From assembly GCA_049334165.1 (NCBI GenBank), contig JBEGHD010000002.1: 64,000 nucleotides of DNA; one strand, given 5' to 3'. The stretch is from JBEGHD01 sp049334165 (GTDB lineage: Bacteria > Bacteroidota > Bacteroidia > Flavobacteriales_D > Sanyastnellaceae). Shown one piece after another: positions 57,750 to 64,000 of the stretch. The notes under the pieces were generated by a model. That model made no database searches, was not told where the DNA came from, and was given only the letters and a program-made list of their open reading frames with translations. Each line of letters starts with the position of its first letter. Position 1 is the stretch's first letter. The position numbers and the translations under genes were made by a program.

Positions 57750-60356
57750 ATGCGCAAGATTTTCTTGAGCTTTATCCTGCTGCTGCCGGCCGTGTGGCTG
57801 AGCGCGCAATCCACAATTACCGGGACGGTAAAAGACGAAGCCAGTCAGCCCGTTCCCGGAGCTACTGTTCAAATTGTCCGGCTTTCTAAGCTGGTCACAA
57901 CAAACTCGGATGGCGAGTTTCTGCTGGAGGTGCAGACTTCCGGCAAGTACAAGGTTAAAGTTTCCGCCATTGGCTATCCATCGCAAGAAAAAGCGGTGGA
58001 AGTTGAAGGAGGAAACAACGAAGTGAATTTTCAACTCGATCCGAACATCGGCTCGCTTGAAATTACTGAGTCGGCTGTTATTGAAGCTACACAGGCCGAT
58101 GAGCGAACTCCGATGGCCTACACCAACGTTTCCGAAGAGGAAATTGAAAAGTTAAACGTGGGGCAAGACATGCCTTACCTCGTTCGCTACACACCTTCAA
58201 TGGTGACAACTTCTGATGCCGGTGCCGGAATCGGTTACACCGGAATGAGAATTCGTGGTTCCGACCAAACTCGAATTAATGTTACAGTGAACGGAATTCC
58301 AATCAACGACTCTGAGTCGCAAGGGGTTTTTTGGGTGAATATGCCTGACCTGGCAAGCTCGGTGGACAACCTGCAAATTCAGCGAGGTGTCGGGACCTCT
58401 ACTAACGGTGCTGGTGCTTTCGGTGCGACAATTAAAATGAATACCACTGAGTTTGGTCCAGCTCATGCCGAGATTCGTTCAGGTGCTGGTTCGTTCAACA
58501 CGTTCAGAAATACCGCTTCTTTTGGAACTGGGCTGCTCAACGATCACTGGGTGATGGAAGGTCGCATTTCGCGAATCACATCAGACGGTTACATCGACAG
58601 AGCTACTTCTGACCTTCAGTCGTACTACCTTTCTGGTGGTTACATCGGAGAAAACACTTCTTTGAAAGCGGTGATTTTTGGCGGAGACGAAAGAACGTAT
58701 CAGTCGTGGTACGGCACTCCAGAATCGCGAGTAGATGGTGATGTGGCCGCAATGCAAGCTTATGCCGATCGAAACTTTCTCTCCGATGCAGAGAGAGAAA
58801 ATCTGCTCAACTCTGGCAGAACTTACAACTACTACACTTATGAGAACGAGGTCGACAACTACTCGCAAGATCACTACCAGCTGCACTTCGAGCATCGTTT
58901 TTCAGACAATCTAAAATTGAACGTTTCGGGACACTACACTCGAGGTGAAGGTTACTTCGAGCAGTACCGAAACAAAGACGATTTTGAGGAATATGGCTTG
59001 AGCAACATTCAAATCGCTAGCGATCAGGTTTTCAGTAATGATACAGCTGAAGGTGGTGCATTTATCAATACGAATTTCCAAAATCAGATCGATCAGGAAG
59101 ATGCGGATGTCTCATTTGATGTTGTTACAGACCAGGCAGGAGATACGATCACCGATGGAAACGGAAATGTTTTGCTCGATGCCAACGCAGCCATTACTTC
59201 AACGGACCTCGTGCGCAGGCGCTGGCTCGACAACCACTTTTATGGTGGAGTCTTTTCACTTACCTATACTCAAAGCAATCTCGAAGTGATTCTTGGCGGT
59301 GGCGCTAACCAATACGTTGGTGACCACTTTGGAGAATTCATTTGGGTAGAGCATTCAGATAATATCGACATTGGCGATTACTACTACTTCAACGATGCTA
59401 CCAAGAACGATGCGAACCTCTATCTGAAGGCGACTTACAATGTGACCGACAAGATTATTGTGTTTGGTGATGTTCAGGGAAGGTTTGTCGACTACCGCAC
59501 CCAGGGCATCGACAGCGATCAGCGTCCGATTGCTGTGAGAGACGATAATTTCTTCTTCAATCCAAAAGCCGGTTTGACTTACCGAGTAAACAACACCGAC
59601 CGCGTTTACGGATCTTTCAGTGTGGCGAATCGCGAGCCCGTACGAAACGATTACATCGATGCGCCTCAGGGAGAGTTTCCCGAACACGAAACGCTCTACG
59701 ACCTTGAGCTCGGATACGAGCGAGTGGGTGAATGGTACAACACTACCATCAACTTCTACAACATGCAGTACAACAATCAGCTGGTGCTAACCGGAGCTGT
59801 AAACGATGTTGGAAGCGGTATTCGCGAAAACGTGAAAAGCAGTTACCGAAGAGGTGTTGAATTGGTTGTAGGTGTGAAAGCGTTGGAGAATCTACATATT
59901 CAAGGGAATGTGACTTACAGCCAAAACAAAATTGAGCAGTACAATGAAGTGATTCCCGACTACGAAGTGATTGATCATGGAGAAACCGACATCGCCTTTT
60001 CACCAGAGATTATTGCTGGAGGTCAGGCGACTTACACGGCTTTTGACAATGACCTTCACTCACTGGATCTAACCTGGTTGGCAAAGTATGTCGGTGAACA
60101 ATATCTCGACAACACATCCAATCCAGATCGCGCCATCGATCCATACCTTGTGAACAACGCACAGCTCGTCTACACTGTAAAAAACAAGTTGTTTAAAGAA
60201 CTGATTTTCACAGCCAGAGTCAACAATGTGCTAAATGAGAAGTACGTGTCAAACGGCTACACTTTTAGCTACTACTACCAGGAGGTGATTACCGAAAACT
60301 TTTACTATCCACAGGCAACTCGAAACTTCATGTTTGGGTTGACGGCAAAGTTTTAA
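57750..60356 (+). CDS. TonB-dependent receptor, predicted thiamin outer-membrane transporter
   Basis: An 868-residue outer membrane receptor with signal peptide MRKIFLSFILLLPAVWLSAQ, an N-terminal carboxypeptidase-like regulatory domain (TITGTVKDEASQPVPGATVQ, about 22-100), a plug domain (YTGMRIRGSDQTRINVTVNG, GVGTSTNGAGAFGATI) and a large barrel ending RNFMFGLTAKF. The TPP riboswitch in its leader predicts that it imports thiamin or a precursor; TPP-controlled TonB receptors are known in Bacteroidota. No inner membrane transporter or kinase gene follows; a terminator lies directly after. Confidence 0.93.
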   Translation: MRKIFLSFILLLPAVWLSAQSTITGTVKDEASQPVPGATVQIVRLSKLVTTNSDGEFLLEVQTSGKYKVKVSAIGYPSQEKAVEVEGGNNEVNFQLDPNIGSLEITESAVIEATQADERTPMAYTNVSEEEIEKLNVGQDMPYLVRYTPSMVTTSDAGAGIGYTGMRIRGSDQTRINVTVNGIPINDSESQGVFWVNMPDLASSVDNLQIQRGVGTSTNGAGAFGATIKMNTTEFGPAHAEIRSGAGSFNTFRNTASFGTGLLNDHWVMEGRISRITSDGYIDRATSDLQSYYLSGGYIGENTSLKAVIFGGDERTYQSWYGTPESRVDGDVAAMQAYADRNFLSDAERENLLNSGRTYNYYTYENEVDNYSQDHYQLHFEHRFSDNLKLNVSGHYTRGEGYFEQYRNKDDFEEYGLSNIQIASDQVFSNDTAEGGAFINTNFQNQIDQEDADVSFDVVTDQAGDTITDGNGNVLLDANAAITSTDLVRRRWLDNHFYGGVFSLTYTQSNLEVILGGGANQYVGDHFGEFIWVEHSDNIDIGDYYYFNDATKNDANLYLKATYNVTDKIIVFGDVQGRFVDYRTQGIDSDQRPIAVRDDNFFFNPKAGLTYRVNNTDRVYGSFSVANREPVRNDYIDAPQGEFPEHETLYDLELGYERVGEWYNTTINFYNMQYNNQLVLTGAVNDVGSGIRENVKSSYRRGVELVVGVKALENLHIQGNVTYSQNKIEQYNEVIPDYEVIDHGETDIAFSPEIIAGGQATYTAFDNDLHSLDLTWLAKYVGEQYLDNTSNPDRAIDPYLVNNAQLVYTVKNKLFKELIFTARVNNVLNEKYVSNGYTFSYYYQEVITENFYYPQATRNFMFGLTAKF

Positions 60357-60380
60357 CTGCTACCAATTGCAATTTTACTA

Positions 60381-60416
60381 AACCCTCTTCTGGCTCAGGC
60401 TGGAAGGGGGTTTTTT
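60381..60416 (+). terminator. Intrinsic terminator after the receptor gene
   Basis: AACCCTCTTC (60381-60390) pairs with GAAGGGGGTT (60403-60412), one G-U pair, followed by a T-run. It ends 2 bp before the stop-side end of the convergent lipoprotein gene. Confidence 0.85.
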
Positions 60417-60417
60417 A

Positions 60418-60999
60418 TCACCAGTGATTGTAATCAACCTTAAATCCAAACTTGACATCAGTAATATGAAATGTTTGGTCATTTTCAGAATCGTAAAAAG
60501 TACCCTCAAATTTTCCCTCAACATAAGACCATTCGAGGTTGACAGGTGAAAAGACTTCGGTGATTTCCAGATATATATTCTGGCATTCATCTGCTTCCGT
60601 TTTTTGGTCACGATACAGGCCGACAACACTTTCATTAGTGCCCGGACTTGTGTCCTCAGTTGGTCCTTCATCCGAACCAGATCCGTGAAAGTGTTTTCCG
60701 CATTCAGTAAAAACGCCCACTCTGAGTCCCTTTTTCTTCTTGATGTAAATTCTTAGGTGGTTATCGCAATTCCCTGCACTGAAAATAAAACCATCAATTG
60801 TAATGCTGTTTGAGTCTACGAAAAGCGGGATAACTCGAAATGCGGAACACCAGAGAGGATCGCTATCTAGTTCGAAGGGTTCACCATTCAATTTTCCCTC
60901 GAAGTAATTACTTCTGTCCACAGGTTCGTCTTTGCTACAGCTCTGTAAAAACAGGCAGAAGGATAGTGTGATACCAAGTATTAAGTGTGCTTTTTTCAT
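60418..60999 (-). CDS. Hypothetical lipoprotein, paralogue of the next
   Basis: A 193-residue lipoprotein with signal MKKAHLILGITLSFCLFLQSC (lipobox LQSC). After the anchor it shares the pattern YFEGKLNGEPFEL and a cysteine in DPLWCSAF with its neighbour's FFKGRINGESFET and LLFCSRF. Other shared points are a cysteine in NCDNHLRIYI and a late DECQNIYLEITE/HCEDANLEITT. Four or more cysteines could form disulfides. The family is unknown; such tandem lipoproteins are often surface exposed in Bacteroidota. Confidence 0.78.
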   Translation of the reverse strand: MKKAHLILGITLSFCLFLQSCSKDEPVDRSNYFEGKLNGEPFELDSDPLWCSAFRVIPLFVDSNSITIDGFIFSAGNCDNHLRIYIKKKKGLRVGVFTECGKHFHGSGSDEGPTEDTSPGTNESVVGLYRDQKTEADECQNIYLEITEVFSPVNLEWSYVEGKFEGTFYDSENDQTFHITDVKFGFKVDYNHW

Positions 61000-61015
61000 G
61001 ACGAAATTTTTTTAA

Positions 61016-61534
61016 TCACCTCTCTTCGGAATAAACTCCAAAGTGGACATTTGAAAGAATCATTTCTCCAAATCCAGGGTGTTGGAGCTTTGCGTCCAAA
61101 AAACCTTCGATGTAGATGAAGCCATTCTTAATTTCAATTGTGGTGATCTCCAAATTAGCATCCTCACAATGGTCATTTTCTTCATCCATGAAAGAGATGG
61201 AAAAATCAAGGTCCGTGTCAGGGTTGTCTCTACAGCCTAGAAAAGTTCCGAGGCTCAGGTTGTCAGGCACTGTGATTTCGATCTCCTGGTCACGAGCACA
61301 GTTTCGAGCTTCAAAGTGGAAGCCGTTTACTTCATTAGTAATGTTATCTGTGTAAATGACCTCGCTGAATCTGGAGCAAAAAAGCAAGCTTCCATTGGTT
61401 TCGAAAGACTCTCCGTTAATTCTTCCTTTGAAGAAAGATGTTCTATTGGGTTCAAAGGCTGAATCGGAGCATCCCCAGGAAAGGAGGCTTATCAAAATTA
61501 AGCTGACAGAAAGTCTTTGAATTTGGCTTTTCAT
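61016..61534 (-). CDS. Hypothetical lipoprotein, first of a tandem pair
   Basis: A 172-residue lipoprotein with signal MKSQIQRLSVSLILISLLSWGC (lipobox SWGC). Paralogous to the gene 16 bp downstream, sharing the FxGxxNGExFE motif after the anchor, the paired cysteines and the LEITTIEIKNGFIYIEG/LEITEVFSPVNLEW position. The two genes form one unit on the minus strand. No known domain. Confidence 0.78.
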   Translation of the reverse strand: MKSQIQRLSVSLILISLLSWGCSDSAFEPNRTSFFKGRINGESFETNGSLLFCSRFSEVIYTDNITNEVNGFHFEARNCARDQEIEITVPDNLSLGTFLGCRDNPDTDLDFSISFMDEENDHCEDANLEITTIEIKNGFIYIEGFLDAKLQHPGFGEMILSNVHFGVYSEER

Positions 61535-61588
61535 AGCTCTACAGTCATTAGTTGAGTCAGATAAAGCTAAGAAAATCTGATGAATGGG

Positions 61589-62341
61589 CTAGTGAGTGCG
61601 GCTCACCTCAAAAAGCAACTCCGGGTTTTCCTCTAACGCTGTTCCGACCACTAGCAGATCTGCTCCAGCCTGGTATGCCTGGTCCATTTGATCTGCTGAG
61701 CGAAGTCCGCCACCAACGATCAGTGGAAGTTTGGTTTGGCTTCTTACAGCTTTTATCATTTCCGGTGAAACGGGTTTGTCCGCCCCGCTGCCGCCATCGA
61801 GGTAAAGGCATTGAAGTCCGAGCATTTCTCCAGCCATGGCTGTTGTAGCCGCAATTCCGGGTTTGTTGTGTGGAATTGGAGGAGTAGCGCTCATGTAGCT
61901 GGCCGTGGTGGGTTTGCCGCAATCCACGAGCATGTAGCCTGTGGCGACAGTTTCCAGCCCCAGCTCCTTAATTTTTGGCGCAGCCACTACGTGATGACCA
62001 ATTAGAAACTCGGGATTTCGACCGGAAATCAAGCTGAGGAAAAGAACTGCATCCACATGGGGTGTAAGCTGCATAGGGCTCCCGGGAAAGAGGATCACCG
62101 GAATTTTCGATTTTTCGTGAACGTATTTTATTCGCTCTTCGCACTTTGCTTCGGTGATGAGGCTGCCACCGATCAGGAAAAAATCGACACCACAAGCGTG
62201 AGCCATTTCGATCAACTTGTCCGTTTTGCTTTGGTCGACCAGCTTGTCGGGGTCGAGCAGCACTGCAAGCGCTTTTTTGCCTTTGGCTTTAAGAGAACTG
62301 ATTTTTTCGAGGACGGTATTCACGCAAATCGATTTGGTCAA
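61589..62341 (-). CDS. Geranylgeranylglyceryl phosphate synthase family protein (PcrB-like)
   Basis: A 250-residue TIM barrel that, in its family, joins a polyprenyl diphosphate to sn-glycerol-1-phosphate. Landmarks are AVLLDPDKL at the N-terminus, DFFLIGGSLIT, VILFPGSPMQLTPHVDAVLFL (in part), ATGYMLVDCGKPTTASYM, YLDGGSGADKPVS and IVGGGLRSADQM for phosphate binding. Archaea use the enzyme for ether lipids, and Bacteroidota homologues have been described as functional, though their cellular product is unclear. No sn-glycerol-1-phosphate dehydrogenase is in the window. Confidence 0.92.
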   Translation of the reverse strand: MTKSICVNTVLEKISSLKAKGKKALAVLLDPDKLVDQSKTDKLIEMAHACGVDFFLIGGSLITEAKCEERIKYVHEKSKIPVILFPGSPMQLTPHVDAVLFLSLISGRNPEFLIGHHVVAAPKIKELGLETVATGYMLVDCGKPTTASYMSATPPIPHNKPGIAATTAMAGEMLGLQCLYLDGGSGADKPVSPEMIKAVRSQTKLPLIVGGGLRSADQMDQAYQAGADLLVVGTALEENPELLFEVSRTH

Positions 62342-62366
62342 AAATAGAAATTAAAGACTTGGTGGC

Positions 62367-63230
62367 TTAGCTCGGCCAGAGGTTGTGCTCTCCTAGATAT
62401 TTTTTGGTGGGCTCTTCGAGCAGCAGGTGGCCACTTTCGAGCACGTGTAGCGATTTTGGGTTTTTCAAGATCTCAGCCATTTTTTCGCCATGGGCTGGAG
62501 GGATGATTTTGTCGTATTTCCCGAAAAGCATGTGGACGGTCATCTCATATTTTTCGACTGTAAGTGCCACCTCCCGGAGGTTGGGTTCGAAATTTCTAAA
62601 GATCAACCAGGTGTCGTAAACCAACCTGCGCTTTTGGTGCGTGTCCATGTGGAAATTGACAAACCGATGAATTTTGTCGGAAATGATTCGCAAAAACTTG
62701 AGCAAGTCGGCCAGCTTGAAAAACGGCTTTGGCCGTTTCAGGACCTGTTTGTAAATCGCCCGACCGGCAGTGGTTTTGCTTGTGAAAGAGTAAAGCTTGT
62801 TGATTTTAATGCCATCGGGCGCAAAAAGCAAAATTCCTTTGGGTTTAAATGCCATGGTTAGCGATGTTTGCAAGGCGAGTTTTCCTCCCAGGCTGTATCC
62901 CATCACCCAGTAGCTCTCGGCCTTTTCGCGCTCGAGGATCTTAGATATCAAATCACTCCACTCCTTATCGTTTACCGGATCTCTCTCAATTCGATGTTCA
63001 GGGAAACGGCTTTCACCGTGCTGAAAAATATTAACGCTCACCAACTTTTGATCTGGCCTCAAGAGTGGTTCAAAAAGCAAAAAATCTTCTGCTTTTCTCC
63101 CAAAACCGTGGAAGGCCAGAATGATCTGTGATCCCTCGCCCCGGGTGATGTACTCGAGTTTGAGGTCCTTGTGGCTGACTGTTTGATGATTTGATTTCAC
63201 TACCGCGAAATTACGCAGTTGTAGTTTCAA
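62367..63230 (-). CDS. Alpha/beta hydrolase
   Basis: A 287-residue hydrolase with oxyanion segment FHGFGRKAED, nucleophile elbow GYSLGGKLAL, an acid near FGKYDKIIPP and base in ESGHLLLEEP. It has no signal peptide, so it is cytoplasmic. The ATG at 63230 overlaps the TetR-type gene's end by 20 bp; a GTG at 63200 would avoid this and still keep the domain. Co-transcribed with the TetR regulator upstream. Substrate unknown. Confidence 0.87.
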   Translation of the reverse strand: MKLQLRNFAVVKSNHQTVSHKDLKLEYITRGEGSQIILAFHGFGRKAEDFLLFEPLLRPDQKLVSVNIFQHGESRFPEHRIERDPVNDKEWSDLISKILEREKAESYWVMGYSLGGKLALQTSLTMAFKPKGILLFAPDGIKINKLYSFTSKTTAGRAIYKQVLKRPKPFFKLADLLKFLRIISDKIHRFVNFHMDTHQKRRLVYDTWLIFRNFEPNLREVALTVEKYEMTVHMLFGKYDKIIPPAHGEKMAEILKNPKSLHVLESGHLLLEEPTKKYLGEHNLWPS

Positions 63231-63921
63231 CTCCCAGCGAACCGAAGACGAGCTGATGCAAAAAGTTGTAAAGATCTTTTGACGAACCTGATTTTAGGTT
63301 CGACAGGTGGGGTAGATGCTCAGCAAAAAATGCCTGATTGTGTGATGACTCAATGAGTGTAGAGGCCAGAGCATTGGGGAATTCGTAGTTAACGCAATTC
63401 GATGAAATCAGGTCGGCCAGTCTGTCGATGAGCCTTTTGTAGCTATCGAGCAATCCTTCTTTGTTTGCCCGATCAACGTCTTTGTTGAAATAAGCTTTTG
63501 CCGACTCCCGAACCACTATTCCCTGAAGTGATACTTCATCAATGTGAGCAAACGAATTATCCATTTGTATCGGCTCAGAAAGCAAACTGATAACCCGGTC
63601 GAGCCGCTCTTCCGGGCTTTCGATGTTTGACGTGCGCAATATGATTTGGTATTCGAGCCAATTCCAGTACCACGCTGTGAGGTAAAGCAGGAGTTTGTGT
63701 TTGTTTTCAAAATAGCGATAAACCGAAGCTTCCGTGGAATGGATGGCTTTGGCCAGCTTTCCGAAAGTAAATTGTTCAAACCCCAATTCGTCAATCATTC
63801 GAATGCTCTCGGAAATGATTTTCTGCCCGAGCTCTGTTGTGTCCGGGTCTTTCACAAAAACTTTTTCGCAAATTGTTATTCGCACTCCCGGCAAGTCCGG
63901 GTTGTGAGTTGAATTAATCAT
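63211..63921 (-). CDS. TetR/AcrR-family transcriptional regulator
   Basis: A 236-residue regulator. The helix-turn-helix lies in residues about 30-75: IISESIRMIDELGFEQFT then FGKLAKAIHSTEASVYRYFENKHKLL, the classic TetR signature. The C-terminal helical domain would bind an effector. The N-terminal ~28 residues before the HTH are longer than average. Its start overlaps the stop of an upstream partial ORF by 8 bp and its end overlaps the hydrolase, so it sits inside an operon rather than being divergent from a target. Confidence 0.9.
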   Translation of the reverse strand: MINSTHNPDLPGVRITICEKVFVKDPDTTELGQKIISESIRMIDELGFEQFTFGKLAKAIHSTEASVYRYFENKHKLLLYLTAWYWNWLEYQIILRTSNIESPEERLDRVISLLSEPIQMDNSFAHIDEVSLQGIVVRESAKAYFNKDVDRANKEGLLDSYKRLIDRLADLISSNCVNYEFPNALASTLIESSHNQAFFAEHLPHLSNLKSGSSKDLYNFLHQLVFGSLGVETTTA

Positions 63922-64000
63922 CCGCTAAAACCTTTTTGTCTTTATCCAATTGTCCTCTTCGGGCATCGATGTTTATTAAATCGCACTTCATTCCTCTGTC
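63914..64000 (-). CDS. C-terminal end of an unidentified gene cut by the window edge
   Basis: An open frame enters from the right edge and ends with TAA at 63914. The visible 28 residues end RRGQLDKDKKVLADD. The stop overlaps the TetR start by 8 bp, as expected for coupled genes of one operon. Too short to identify. Confidence 0.45.
   Translation of the reverse strand, partial: DRGMKCDLINIDARRGQLDKDKKVLADD

Noticed and set aside
1..64000. CRISPR arrays, tRNA/rRNA genes, transposases, prophage
   Set aside because: No regularly spaced repeats with unique spacers, no cloverleaf or rRNA-like sequence in the gaps, and no integrase, transposase or phage structural motif in the frames.

Overview
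The window is a chromosomal segment of a Bacteroidota bacterium, most likely a member of the Flavobacteriales. The evidence is the type IX secretion/gliding genes (gldK, gldL, gldM, gldN, a PorP/SprF-like protein, gldB, gldC, gldA), a protein with a T9SS C-terminal sorting domain, many SPII lipoproteins and outer-membrane barrels, start sites without Shine-Dalgarno sequences, and promoter -7 boxes of the TAnnTTTG type. Almost everything is chromosomal core. No phage, transposase, CRISPR array, rRNA or tRNA gene was seen.

Layout. 1-6.1 kb: division and cell wall (dcw) cluster on the minus strand, mraZ-rsmH-ftsL-ftsI-murE-mraY, headed by four direct repeats at an exact 10-bp period that look like the MraZ operator. 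6.3-8 kb: alpha/beta hydrolase and engB. 8-10.3 kb: two paralogous lipoproteins translationally coupled to a barrel-like protein. 10.3-14.3 kb: gldC, gldB, a barrel protein, nadE, a MazG-like protein and dtd. 14.5-17.8 kb: a sulfur module. A Crp/Fnr regulator with a 31-residue membrane peptide and a DUF2892 protein diverges from an SQR-like flavoprotein, a TusE/DsrC-like protein and a DsrE2-like protein, with an FNR-like palindrome between them. 17.9-22.4 kb: metallopeptidase, cold-shock protein, DEAD-box helicase, Fic protein.

22.6-28 kb is the accessory-looking part. It holds barrel-like and secreted hypotheticals, a DUF2892-SRPBCC fusion and a same-strand run of five unknown membrane or anchored proteins, with a dispersed double-hairpin repeat in the gaps. 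28-36.3 kb: purL, a membrane PASTA protein coupled to a T9SS cargo protein, an RluD-type pseudouridine synthase and an ABC-F ATPase. 36.4-46.2 kb: the T9SS core operon (porP/sprF-like, gldK, gldL, gldM, gldN, ending in a strong terminator), an arginase-fold protein with missing metal ligands, and topA.

46.5-53.4 kb: miaB, a sigma-54 activator lacking a receiver domain, lptE, an acidic hypothetical, secG, groES and groEL, an envelope and protein-quality block. 53.5-54.1 kb: a PIN-domain toxin-antitoxin pair. 54.1-57.5 kb: gldA, ribA, rsgA, cysQ. 57.5-60.4 kb: a TPP riboswitch with a well-formed promoter in front of a TonB-dependent receptor, so a predicted thiamin importer. 60.4-64 kb: two paralogous lipoproteins, a geranylgeranylglyceryl phosphate synthase-family enzyme, an alpha/beta hydrolase, a TetR regulator and the tail of a gene cut by the window edge.

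No single clearly novel defence or mobile system stands out. The best leads are the MraZ operator array, the sulfur module with its palindrome and micro-protein, the arginase-like pseudoenzyme beside the T9SS core, the inverted repeat in front of porP/sprF, the unknown membrane-gene run at 25-28 kb and the double-hairpin repeat family. All calls are from reading sequence; no database search was possible.
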